From: JAVKSL01 sp039583695
GTDB lineage: Bacteria; Actinomycetota; Acidimicrobiia; Acidimicrobiales; JAJPHD01
Reading direction: 5' to 3'
NCBI GenBank assembly: GCA_039583695.1
Contig: JAVKSL010000114.1
Span: 1-8,082 of the forward strand
Length of the DNA stretch: 8,082 nucleotides
The position numbers and the translations under genes are program-made. Below the pieces are notes generated by a model that saw nothing but the letters and a program-made list of their open reading frames with translations, was not told the DNA's origin and searched no databases. Numbering within the stretch: the stretch's first letter is position 1; each line of letters begins with the position of its first letter. Shown piece after piece: positions 1 through 6,737 of this stretch.

Positions 1-1
1 T

Positions 2-509
2 CTGTTGGCCAGCGTCGCCTCCGAAGGACTCTGGATCGGCACCGAGGCGCCTATTGAGCGAGAGGCCCGTCGGGCGCGCTTCCTCCAGCATCTGAGCGCT
101 GAAGGCGCCGCCAGCTTCGTCGCCGTTGAGCAGGACCACCTGGTCGGGTCCCTCAAAGCGGTGATGGGCACCGGCATGGACGCCGGTGTTGTCGACCTCG
201 GGATGCACGTGGCCGCCGACAGCAGGGGACGTGGAGTCGGCAGTGCCCTCATGGAGGCCTGCCTCAGGTGGGGCAAGGGGGCCGGCGCCCACAAGGTTGC
301 TCTCACCGTCTGGCCTCACAACCACGCCGCCAGGGCGCTCTACGCGAAGTTCGGGTTCCTGGTCGAGGGCACCTTGCGCCGGGCTGTCCGACGTCGGCGA
401 GGCGGCCGGGACGCAGCACCAAGCCATCTCGGTGCAGCGTCCTTTCCTGGAGGTCGAGCGATGGTCGTGGCCCGCCGGACTCGCTCGCGCCCTGTCGGCC
501 CGGGAATGA
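2..509 (+). CDS. GNAT-family N-acetyltransferase, 5'-partial, probable frameshift
   Basis: GNAT enzymes transfer an acetyl group from acetyl-CoA to an amine. The open frame runs in from the window edge, so the N-terminus is missing. The acetyl-CoA binding motif A is clear: a beta strand (VVDLGMHV) followed by RGRGVGSALMEACLRWGKG at about 220-290, and then the family C-terminal signature NHAARALYAKFGFLVEGTLRR at about 320-385. After about 385 this frame loses its G/C preference at third positions (about 58%), while the next frame, ending at a TGA at 507-509, has about 85%. I therefore place the true 3' end at 509 and infer a one-base indel between about 375 and 400. The uncorrected frame instead runs to 697, through the tandem repeats, and is probably an artefact there. 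The substrate cannot be told. It appears separate from the mobile-element genes downstream and may be a chromosomal or cargo gene at the element boundary. Confidence 0.75.
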
Positions 510-586
510 CCATGTCCAGCACCAAGCACATGACCATGTCCAGCACCAAGCACATGACCATGTCCAGCACCAAGCACATGACCATG
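506..586. repeat. 24-bp tandem direct repeat, three perfect copies plus a partial fourth
   Basis: Perfect units lie at 506-529, 530-553 and 554-577, and the first 9 bases of a fourth at 578-586. Each unit begins ATGACCATG and continues TCCAGCACCAAGCAC. The first ATGA overlaps the proposed stop codon of the acetyltransferase gene. Because 24 is a multiple of three, the array is open in all frames and would encode repeats such as TMSSTKHM. I see no evidence that it is translated. The units abut with no spacers, so it is not a CRISPR array. It could be a protein-binding array, for example transposase or recombinase sites at a mobile-element end, or a variable-number tandem repeat. Confidence 0.95.
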
Positions 587-953
587 GCGTCCCAGACTTC
601 GCATTACGCCGTCGGACTTGGCTCTCGCGTTATGTCAGGTCGTCGTCCGGGGACATATGCAGTGGATTTTTCGGACTGGGAACACCTGTACGGTTAGGCG
701 GCTGTGGACCGCGGCAAGCCGGTCGGTTGTTCCTTCTGAGTCACAAGTTCCCGCCCCCGAATCGGAGGTTCTCAGGGGGTCCGGGTCGTTCTCAACGGCG
801 CCACCGCAAGCCGGGGGGCTGCATGGGCGAAGCTTCACCTGGGGGAACTCCTAACGACGTCCACGTGAGTGCCGGGGTGTCCGCCAAGCCACAGCCAAGG
901 ACGCCCCGCGTGGCCAGGGGCCGAGAGATTCCAGCCGGTGTAGCCCATCTCAG
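587..953. other. Gene-free stretch with one 6-bp inverted repeat; possible insertion-sequence remnant
   Basis: The open frames here are rich in Arg, Pro, Gly and Ser, have no ribosome-binding sites and match nothing I recognise. An inverted repeat, TATGTC (631-636) and GACATA (652-657), is separated by 15 bases. On the minus strand the stretch 651-630 reads as a TGTCC-like end followed by GACATAACG, which resembles the ends of some insertion sequences. The family cannot be named and no transposase is present. The 10-mer CGCAAGCCGG-like string recurs near 713 and 803. No tRNA or rRNA gene and no convincing terminator was seen. Confidence 0.4.
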
Positions 954-966
954 CCACTTATAGTGG
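954..966. repeat. Inverted repeat CCACT-TAT-AGTGG upstream of the relaxase gene
   Basis: A perfect 5-bp dyad with a 3-base centre, in a locally AT-richer patch about 220 bp before the relaxase start. It is compatible with a small operator, or with part of an origin of transfer together with the larger dyad that follows it by 7 bases. The function is inferred from position only. Confidence 0.5.
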
Positions 967-973
967 TCTTCGT

Positions 974-1005
974 GGCCTAGCAGTAATGCCATGGACACCT
1001 AGGCC
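974..1005. promoter_or_regulatory. Inverted repeat GGCCTAG/CTAGGCC, candidate origin-of-transfer or operator dyad
   Basis: Perfect 7-bp arms (974-980 and 999-1005) flank an 18-base loop. The right arm runs directly into the first copy of the AGGCCGTGTACTTTAC direct repeat (1001-1016). Dyads next to short direct repeats, upstream of a relaxase gene, are the usual architecture of oriT regions, and also of autoregulated operator regions. No nick-site consensus for a MobF enzyme could be assigned. Confidence 0.4.
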
Positions 1006-1129
1006 GTGTACTTTACCCGGCTCCCATTGCTGTGATCTGTTGCGATCCCCCAGCTCAGAGGGGCTGAAACGGGCCCGGGCACCAAAGATATTCCACGCCG
1101 TGTACTGAAGCTCAGGCCGTGTACTTTAC
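1001..1129. repeat. Direct repeats sharing GCCGTGTACT, three copies
   Basis: The 16-mer AGGCCGTGTACTTTAC occurs identically at 1001-1016 and 1114-1129. A shorter copy of the core GCCGTGTACT lies at 1097-1106. The two right-hand cores start exactly 20 bp apart (1097 and 1117), roughly two helical turns, which suits side-by-side binding of a protein. All copies are in the same orientation and precede the relaxase start at 1185. Candidate roles are relaxase or accessory-protein binding at oriT, operator sites for the operon, or iterons. Confidence 0.8.
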
Positions 1130-1184
1130 TTGGTGCACTGTGAGCTAGTTCCATGTCCAGGTCGGCAAAATCCCTGCTCGGAAC

Positions 1185-4100
1185 GTGTTGGCGCACAATT
1201 GTCCCATGTCCTTGCACGTGGGAGGGGTGACCCTCGCCAAACGGGTGCACCACAGCGCTCGGGGCCTCGCCTCCAAGAAGATCGCCACCCACGTCCTGTC
1301 CGCCATGCGCGGGGCGCAGACAGGTGTGGCCGGTGTCGCCGATCCCGAGATACGTACCAACGTGGCGGTAAACGCATTCGCCGGCGACGGCAGAGACCTT
1401 CGCCTGGTTGGATCGGGGCTGGGGGCGAACCGGGGCTGGGAGTGGTGGAGCGCGCTGGCTTCGGGCGAAGTCGAGTGCTCGCCTGACGCTTTGGAGCTCG
1501 CCTTGATGGCCAGTGCTCGGACCATGGACCCACGAGCCAGCGTCGAAGCCATCCAGTTGTCTCTCACCCCGCCCAAGTCCTGGTCGCTGTATGGCGCTTC
1601 CGGCCTGGATGAGTGCCGTTTGGTCCGGGCCGCTCTGGATGCGGGGGTGAGCGAAGTCATCCGGGTCCTTGAGGCCGAGGCCTGCATCCGGGTGTGGCGC
1701 TCCGGCCCCGACGGCAACCCGAGGCCTATGCGGGTACGGGGAGTGTCGGTGGCCGGCTTTTCCTGCCTGCATTCGGCATCTGGGGCCGGTGATCCGCATC
1801 TTCACGCCCACCTGGTGATCTGTGCCGCCGACGCGGCAACTGGCAAGGCGATCGACACCTTGGAGCTGGTGAATGCCTCAGGCAGGCTTGCGCTGGCGTC
1901 GGGTTGGCACGTGGCGGCCCAGGTGCTCGAGCGATCCGGGGTGGCCGTCGGAGCCGACGGCGAGCTGGTGGGCTATGACCGAGACACCATCGAGGAAGCA
2001 TCCGTGGCCGGCAACACCGTGGAGGCCATCCGAAGCGTGCTGGCGGGGGTGGGCTGGAAGCTGGACCACGAGGCAGCCTGGCGCATCTGGCGCTCGGCGG
2101 CCGCAGCAGGCGAGGTGCGGGACTCGATGCTGGCCAAGGTCCCCGCCCAAGCCCGAGCCGAAGTGACCGACATCATCACCTGCGCCCTGGCGCGCTCGGG
2201 GGGCCTCGGCGAAGAGATCGAACACCGCATCGACGCCGCCCTGGCCAGCGCCCCGGATGGAGTGTTCGCAGAGTGGGATGCCCGCTTTGCTTCGGTGACC
2301 GGATGCTCGCTGGCCGAGCTGGGCGGCACCTGCCGGTCGCTGTCTGTGGGTGTCGTTCCCCCCGACGAACGCGCAGCCGACGCGGCACTCACCCGGATCG
2401 GTGATCTGGCCCGAGTACCGAGCCTTGCCCATGCCCGTGCGATGGCAGCCAGCGCCGTGGGCTACGAGCGAGCATCTCAGCTTCTCGAGGCGTTGGTGGG
2501 TGCCGGTGAGCTCATCCGGACAACCTCGCCCTCGCGCAATGGCGAGGTGATCGTGGTGCCCTCCCAGGCGATCGAGGAACTGGACCTGGTTCGCCGGGCA
2601 CAAGCCATTGCGCGAGCAGGACGGCTTCGCGGTGTGGGAGGACCAGCCGGTTCCGGCAAGACCACCGGCATCGGTGCGGCCCTGGCAGGAAGATCGGTCT
2701 GGGCGTGTGCAAGAAACGCGCTGGCGTCTCAGAGGCTGGCGGACGCGCTGGGGCGCCATGCACTGGCCAGGGTGCGGGCTCGCTCCCTCGCTGGGCTGGC
2801 TCAAGCGATGCGCGCAGGTGTGGGGCCCAAGCCAGGCACCGTGGTGGTCGTCGATGAGGCGGGACTGGTCGACCTCGGCGATGCCGAGCGGCTCATATCA
2901 CTGGGCGAAGCAGGCGTCGAGGTGATCCTGTTGGGAGACGACCGCCAGGGCCAGCCGATCGACGGGCGGGCTGCTTGGAGGCTGTTGTCCAAGGCGGCCC
3001 TTGATGCCGGCACCTACACCGAAGCAGGCACCAGCCGTCGCTGTGCGGCCTGGATCGACGAACACGATGCCCTGCGGGCCGCACTGGGCAACCCAGATGG
3101 CGCCAAGGCCCTGGCGGAGCAGGTGGTAGCCGACGGTCGCCTGATCGAGGTAGAGCACTCCGGCCTGGGCGAGCTCCTGTCCGAGCTGGTGAGCGCCAGG
3201 GAGGAAAAGGATCTGGTGGTGCTGGCCCGCACCAATGCCAGCGCCGCTGAGGTTGCCGCCGTGATCGGCCGTCCCCCCGAGCCGGCCCAACCCGGGTCCA
3301 CGGTCCCCACCCGCAGCGGAGAGCGGGCCTGGGTGGGAGACCGGCTACGGGCAAGGCAGAACCACTGGCAGGACGGCGTGCTGGTGGTGGCCAACGGCGA
3401 AGTGGGAACGATCGTGGCGGTCATCAAGGCCTTCGCCCGCATCACCTTGGAGCGCGGCGAGACGATCGAGGTTGCCCACTCGGAGTTAGCACGGTCTTGG
3501 ACGCTGGCGGGCGCCAGCACCGGCGACGCCGCCCAAGGTATCACCGGGGGACGCTCGGTGGTGATCCTGGATGGTTGCGAGGGAGCGTCTTGGACCTATG
3601 CGGCTGCCACCAGAGGACTTCGCCCGCCCATCTACGTGGTCACTCGGGCCGAGGCGCCTGAGCACCACGGCGGGATCGGCCCAGAGCGGCCGAGCGCAAC
3701 AGAGGTGCTAGCTGCGGCCATGAGCCGAGACGACCGGGCAACCCCGCGCATCGAGAGCATTGGGCTCCGCATCGACTGGGATAGCTACCAGCGCGTCGCC
3801 TACTCGGGTCCCGCCGGTGCCCCCCGACTGGTGCAGGACCTTGCACCCCGGCTCCGGGGGCTTCCGCCGGCACAAGGCGGAGTGGCGGTGCTCGGAGCGA
3901 CCATGGCCGCAGCTCCCGAGCGCCACCGAGGCGCGCTTCTGGGCGCAGCGCTGCGAGCCGGAGCCAGCCCGGGTGTCGTGGCCCAGGTTGCGCAGGCATT
4001 CGGACTGGGCGTTCCCAACGTCCCGAGCCGCCCCGGCTGGCCCCGAGGTGGGAACGGGTCTCCGGGACTGGGGGCCGGCTCCGAGGTGATGGCGCGATGA
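1185..4100 (+). CDS. MobF-type conjugative relaxase-helicase (TrwC/TraI-like), atypical active site
   Basis: MobF relaxases nick the transferred strand at oriT, stay attached through a tyrosine, and unwind DNA with a C-terminal helicase. Relaxase domain: residues about 100-250, with PPKSWSL at 129-135 (family APKSVS) and the histidine triad H196, H207, H209 in HSASGAGDPHLHAH, the same spacing as H146/H157/H159 of F TraI. Helicase domain (RecD/TraI-like SF1): Walker A GPAGSGKTT about 486-494, Walker B VVVDEAG about 554-560, motif III GDDRQGQPI about 584-592, motif V region TGDAAQG about 779-785, motif VI YAAATRG about 805-811. The C-terminal tail after about 830 is unassigned. Oddities: no tyrosine occurs before Y136, and Q124 sits where TraI has catalytic D81. 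The start is GTG 1185 or ATG 1206; the frame is closed by a TAG at 1146, so no long N-terminal extension exists. The stop overlaps the next ATG (ATGA at 4097). Family assignment is firm; nicking activity is doubtful. Confidence 0.93.
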   Translation: MLAHNCPMSLHVGGVTLAKRVHHSARGLASKKIATHVLSAMRGAQTGVAGVADPEIRTNVAVNAFAGDGRDLRLVGSGLGANRGWEWWSALASGEVECSPDALELALMASARTMDPRASVEAIQLSLTPPKSWSLYGASGLDECRLVRAALDAGVSEVIRVLEAEACIRVWRSGPDGNPRPMRVRGVSVAGFSCLHSASGAGDPHLHAHLVICAADAATGKAIDTLELVNASGRLALASGWHVAAQVLERSGVAVGADGELVGYDRDTIEEASVAGNTVEAIRSVLAGVGWKLDHEAAWRIWRSAAAAGEVRDSMLAKVPAQARAEVTDIITCALARSGGLGEEIEHRIDAALASAPDGVFAEWDARFASVTGCSLAELGGTCRSLSVGVVPPDERAADAALTRIGDLARVPSLAHARAMAASAVGYERASQLLEALVGAGELIRTTSPSRNGEVIVVPSQAIEELDLVRRAQAIARAGRLRGVGGPAGSGKTTGIGAALAGRSVWACARNALASQRLADALGRHALARVRARSLAGLAQAMRAGVGPKPGTVVVVDEAGLVDLGDAERLISLGEAGVEVILLGDDRQGQPIDGRAAWRLLSKAALDAGTYTEAGTSRRCAAWIDEHDALRAALGNPDGAKALAEQVVADGRLIEVEHSGLGELLSELVSAREEKDLVVLARTNASAAEVAAVIGRPPEPAQPGSTVPTRSGERAWVGDRLRARQNHWQDGVLVVANGEVGTIVAVIKAFARITLERGETIEVAHSELARSWTLAGASTGDAAQGITGGRSVVILDGCEGASWTYAAATRGLRPPIYVVTRAEAPEHHGGIGPERPSATEVLAAAMSRDDRATPRIESIGLRIDWDSYQRVAYSGPAGAPRLVQDLAPRLRGLPPAQGGVAVLGATMAAAPERHRGALLGAALRAGASPGVVAQVAQAFGLGVPNVPSRPGWPRGGNGSPGLGAGSEVMAR

Positions 4101-4158
4101 GCACCAACGCGGCGCCGTTCGAACCAGGCCACCAAGCACGAGAAGAGACACCTAAGGA

Positions 4159-4630
4159 GGCATCCGTGCAAAGCGAGCCAGCCGTGATTGATCGTGACAT
4201 GGCCGTGGCGGGCATCCGCGCCGGCCTGCGCCAGCGTTGCGACCGAGCCTGGTCGGTGAGGGCCGGGCGAGGAACCGTGGCGAACTGGATCACCATCATC
4301 GCCCCACCCGCCCGGCTCGGCCCTGGCCGGTCGATGACGCCGCAGGACTGCGCCGCGCTGGCTGCGTTGTTGGCGCTGGACTACGTGCATCCCCAAGGGG
4401 TGATAATCGAGCCGAGCCCGGCGAACTGGCATGAGTACCTGATGCGCGCCAGGGGCGCGATCCCCATCGGGCCGAACTTGGCAAGGCAGGTCGCCCCAAC
4501 GCGATGCCGGGCCGGGGTCCCCGCCCGATTGGTGGCCTTGGCAGCCTGGCTAGCCCGGACGCGTCGGACCTGGAGCTGTGAGAACGATGACCCGCGAGGA
4601 CTGGGCATTGCTCGCCGAGCTTCTCGGTGA
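4159..4630 (+). CDS. Small unknown protein after the relaxase, probable GTG start at 4166
   Basis: I do not recognise a named family. Two starts are possible in one frame: ATG 4097, which overlaps the relaxase stop (ATGA) and gives 177 aa, or GTG 4166, which follows a near-perfect Shine-Dalgarno TAAGGAGG (4153-4160) by 5 bases and gives 154 aa. I prefer GTG 4166, because the 23 residues before it are low-complexity and lack such a signal; this feature begins at the end of that signal. The core, WSVRAGRGTVANWITI then a block with MTPQDCAALAALLALD and HPQGVIIEPSPANWHEYL, has the look of small soluble accessory proteins found on actinobacterial plasmids and integrative elements. There is no signal peptide or membrane segment. 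The last 17 or so codons (4580-4630) lose third-position G/C and overlap the next gene, so the true end may be nearer 4580 if a base is wrong there. Confidence 0.7.
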
Positions 4631-4766
4631 CGCCATGGCCAGCGAGCAGAGCACGAACTGGACCATCCACGCATTCGGCCAGTCGCTCTCGTTGGTCGAG
4701 GCCCTGCTCGCCGCCAGACCGGAGCAGGCGACCCTGCTTGAACCATCCACAAACGAGGCGGAGTGA
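4587..4766 (+). CDS. Small unknown acidic protein (59 aa)
   Basis: The function is not recognised. The product starts MTREDWALLAELLGDAMA, has a central stretch NWTIHAFGQSLSLVEALLAA, and ends in EPSTNEAE. It is rich in helix-forming residues, acidic at the C-terminus, and has no Cys or membrane segment. Third-position G/C is high throughout, which favours real coding over the overlapping end of the upstream frame. ATG 4587 has a weak GGAG at 4572-4575 (11-base spacing); GTG 4578 in the same frame is the alternative. It overlaps the upstream gene by 44 bases and ends 7 bases before the next ATG (4774), so translational coupling is likely. Confidence 0.55.
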   Translation: MTREDWALLAELLGDAMASEQSTNWTIHAFGQSLSLVEALLAARPEQATLLEPSTNEAE

Positions 4767-4773
4767 TTGGGCG

Positions 4774-5617
4774 ATGACGACAGACAACCGAGCCGAACCC
4801 CAAAGCTCAGGCTGGTTCGAGCGGACGACGGCACAGTGTAGGGCGGCAGTATTCACCACAGCCAGGCTGGCACAGGACTCCCCTCCGCGCCCCTTCCGCC
4901 TCGGGGACGCGGTGTTCGCCCTGTTCGGCCCCGAGCTCAATGAGTCGGTGAAACCGTGCTACCCGTGGCCGTCGTTTGCGGTCAGCGGCGGGCGGGACCG
5001 GTTTGTGGCCGGGGTGCTGGTCGGAGACGCGCCACGAGAGGGGACCACCCTGATCTACACCGGAAGCAGTCCGCGCCGCAGCGACCCCGTCACCCTGCGA
5101 GTCGCCTCGGCCAGGCTGGCGTGTCCGTGTTCGGCCGGCCTTGGAGACCAGCACATTCGCTGTGATTGGAGCCAATCCGACGAGCAGGCCAGCCAGGCCA
5201 ACCGTGCTGGTTCCAACAGTTGTCGAGCATCGCCCCTGACGGGCGGGTTGTCGCCGCACCCACCGAGATGTGGGCAGCCATGGCGGCCCTGGAGGCATTC
5301 GGCATCGTGTCGGCTGTGTCCTTCGGCGCCGCCACCTATGGCCACCGTCAGTACTACGCGACCCCCTGGGCGAACGCCCCGCGTGAAAGCGGATGGCCGG
5401 GGCCTACGGCAATCGTTCGCCCGGTGCTTGTCGGAAGTCCCAGAGGGCCTCTTTCAGATACAGCACCCAGAACCCGGCCGCAGCGAGGACCTGCGCCGAC
5501 GAGCCCGCATCGCTCGCACCGGCCATCGGGGCTCGCCGGCAATTCAGGCATTTCCCCATGACCAGCACCAAGAAACGAACCACTACCCCACCAGAAGGAG
5601 GAGGCCCCCTGACATGA
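4774..5617 (+). pseudogene. Unknown element gene with frame switches (decayed gene or sequence errors)
   Basis: The first 148 codons from ATG 4774 have strong coding bias. They give a soluble protein with FRLGDAVFALFGPEL, YPWPSFAVSGGRDRFVAGV and TTLIYTGSSPRRSDPVTLRV at about residues 41-110; the family is not recognised. From about 5220 to 5395 the protein-like reading lies in another frame (APDGRVVAAPTEMWAAMAAL, FGIVSAVSFGAATYGHRQYY), while the original frame becomes Pro/Cys/Arg-rich. From about 5398 the original frame is sensible again (FARCLSEVPEGLFQIQHPEP). After the CCCC run at 5554-5557 a third frame gives MTSTKKRTTTPPEGG and a TGA at 5615-5617 that overlaps the next ATG. One-base changes at about 5220 (TT), 5394-5403 (GGCCGGGG) and 5554-5557 (CCCC) would join all pieces into one gene of about 280 codons. 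The uncorrected frame has no stop until 6471. Confidence 0.55.
5595..5604 (+). promoter_or_regulatory. Strong ribosome-binding site that fixes the 5614 start
   Basis: AAGGAGGAGG ends 9 bases before ATG 5614. It lies inside a frame that stays open from 4774 to 6471, and is the main reason for treating 5614-6471 as a separate gene rather than the end of one long protein. Confidence 0.8.
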
Positions 5618-6471
5618 CAAGCAATGACTACTCCCACCCAAGCGCCCTTGAGGAGCCAGGAGGCGGCACCGGCGCTTCGGCGCTGGCCCCGGCAAAGCTG
5701 TGGGTCTGCGCCTGGCCCGACCCGGTGATCGACATGTTGGGCCACGATCCTCGCTCGTCCTACGTTGAGACCTACTGGCTTTCCATTCTCGGCCCCTCGA
5801 CGACCTGGCTGGCCCGACGGCTGGTGACAGGACTGGAAGCCAGCCTCGACGGATACCAGATCGATCTGGCCGAGTGCGCCCGCACCCTCGGACTCGGAGA
5901 CCGCGGAGGACGGCACTCGCCGTTTCGTCGGGCCCTTCTGCGCCTCACCCAGTTCGAGCTGGCTCAGTACCGCGGAGACGACACCCTGGCCATCCGCCGA
6001 CGCGTTCCCCCGCTCAACCGCCACCAGGCTGCACGCCTGCCGCAAACCCTACAAGCCTCCCATGCAGCCCTGGTGGAATCCGAAGCTCGTCTTCCCACCG
6101 AAGACCACCTGCGCAGGCGTAGCCGGCAGTTGGCACTCAGCCTGATCGAACTCGGCGAGGACCTCGAAGCCGCCGAGCGCCAGTTGCTGCGATGGCGCTT
6201 TGCGCCCACAGTCGCCCGAGAGGCCGCCAACTGGGCCTGGGACCGCCACTGCGGACGTCTGAGCAACCAGGCAACGGCGCTGGCGGATTCCTCCCCGGCG
6301 CCTGCGATCACGCCAAACTCCCCCTCCGCAGTGCGAGCACGGACCAATCCAGTCTCGGGGTCGGCAGACCGGGAGCGCGTCGGGTTTAGACGATATCCCG
6401 AGGCCATCGACGGGCGCCGGGTGAGGCGGATCGGACAGGTCTCGCCTGACGGCGGCGAGCTGTCCCGATGA
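5614..6471 (+). CDS. Unknown 285-aa element protein, possible winged-helix or HTH core
   Basis: The family cannot be named, but the central part looks like a conserved type found in actinobacterial plasmids and integrative elements. Residues about 29-70 contain LWVCAWPDPVIDMLGHDPRS followed by YWLSILGPSTTWLARRLVTG. Residues about 80-148 (YQIDLAECARTLGLGDRG, then HSPFRRALLRLTQFELAQYR and IRRRVPPLNRHQAARLP) are spaced like a helix-turn-helix plus wing, so DNA binding or a replication/partition role is a reasonable but untested guess. Residues about 160-215 are charged and helical and may form a coiled coil. The last 65 residues or so are Pro/Ser/Arg-rich and probably disordered. No signal peptide or membrane segment is present. 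The start is set by a strong Shine-Dalgarno 9 bases upstream. The stop overlaps the next start as ATGA at 6468, so it lies in the middle of a coupled operon. Confidence 0.8.
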   Translation: MTSNDYSHPSALEEPGGGTGASALAPAKLWVCAWPDPVIDMLGHDPRSSYVETYWLSILGPSTTWLARRLVTGLEASLDGYQIDLAECARTLGLGDRGGRHSPFRRALLRLTQFELAQYRGDDTLAIRRRVPPLNRHQAARLPQTLQASHAALVESEARLPTEDHLRRRSRQLALSLIELGEDLEAAERQLLRWRFAPTVAREAANWAWDRHCGRLSNQATALADSSPAPAITPNSPSAVRARTNPVSGSADRERVGFRRYPEAIDGRRVRRIGQVSPDGGELSR

Positions 6472-6737
6472 ACCGGCACGGAGCACTCGCTGCCGGCGAG
6501 GCCAAGGCACGCTTGGCCTCTGAACGCATGAGCGTCAGGGTGGTGGTCGGTGCTGTGCCAGCACCGTTCGCATCGGCGGGGTTGTCCAAGCCCTCTTCCG
6601 CCCCACGCGCAGCGCTGTGGAACCCCCACCCGCGCCAGGACCCCAGCGTCAGCGAGGCGACGCTGGCCATGCCTACTGAGACGGTCGCACGACCAGGGCG
6701 CCCAGCACGGGGAGCGCAAGTGGGAGCGGGCCGATGA
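6468..6737 (+). CDS. Small unknown ORF (89 aa)
   Basis: No family is recognised. The ORF begins at an ATGA overlap with the preceding gene and ends in an ATGA overlap with the next frame (6734), which supports translation by coupling. Third-position G/C is high throughout. The product is Ala/Pro/Arg-rich (MNRHGALAAGEAKARLASER at the start, ARPGRPARGAQVGAGR at the end), basic and probably poorly folded; no domain, membrane segment or motif can be seen. No clear Shine-Dalgarno precedes it. It may be a small basic accessory protein or a spurious ORF. Confidence 0.45.
   Translation: MNRHGALAAGEAKARLASERMSVRVVVGAVPAPFASAGLSKPSSAPRAALWNPHPRQDPSVSEATLAMPTETVARPGRPARGAQVGAGR

Noticed and set aside
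506..586. CRISPR array
   Set aside because: The repeat units abut directly with no spacers and no cas genes are present.
268..963. A 231-codon plus-strand frame through the repeat array and the gene-free region
   Set aside because: The product is low-complexity (His/Gln repeats, then Arg/Pro/Gly/Ser), has no ribosome-binding site and conflicts with the GNAT reading; it is open by chance in GC-rich DNA.
1130..1184. A sigma-70-type promoter for the relaxase operon (TTGGTG near 1130, AAAAT near 1167)
   Set aside because: The spacing and -10 match are poor and several equally weak combinations exist; none could be supported.
999..1811. Long minus-strand frames opposite the relaxase gene, such as this 270-codon one and 1878-2804
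   Set aside because: They lie antisense to a gene with clear family motifs, have no recognisable domains, and are expected shadows of biased codon use.
4627..6471. A single 614-codon open frame spanning the region
   Set aside because: It contains a strong Shine-Dalgarno and ATG at 5614, begins out of context inside the 4587-4766 gene, and its middle part (5220-5395) is Pro/Cys/Arg-rich as expected of a shifted frame. Two genes in the same frame explain it better.
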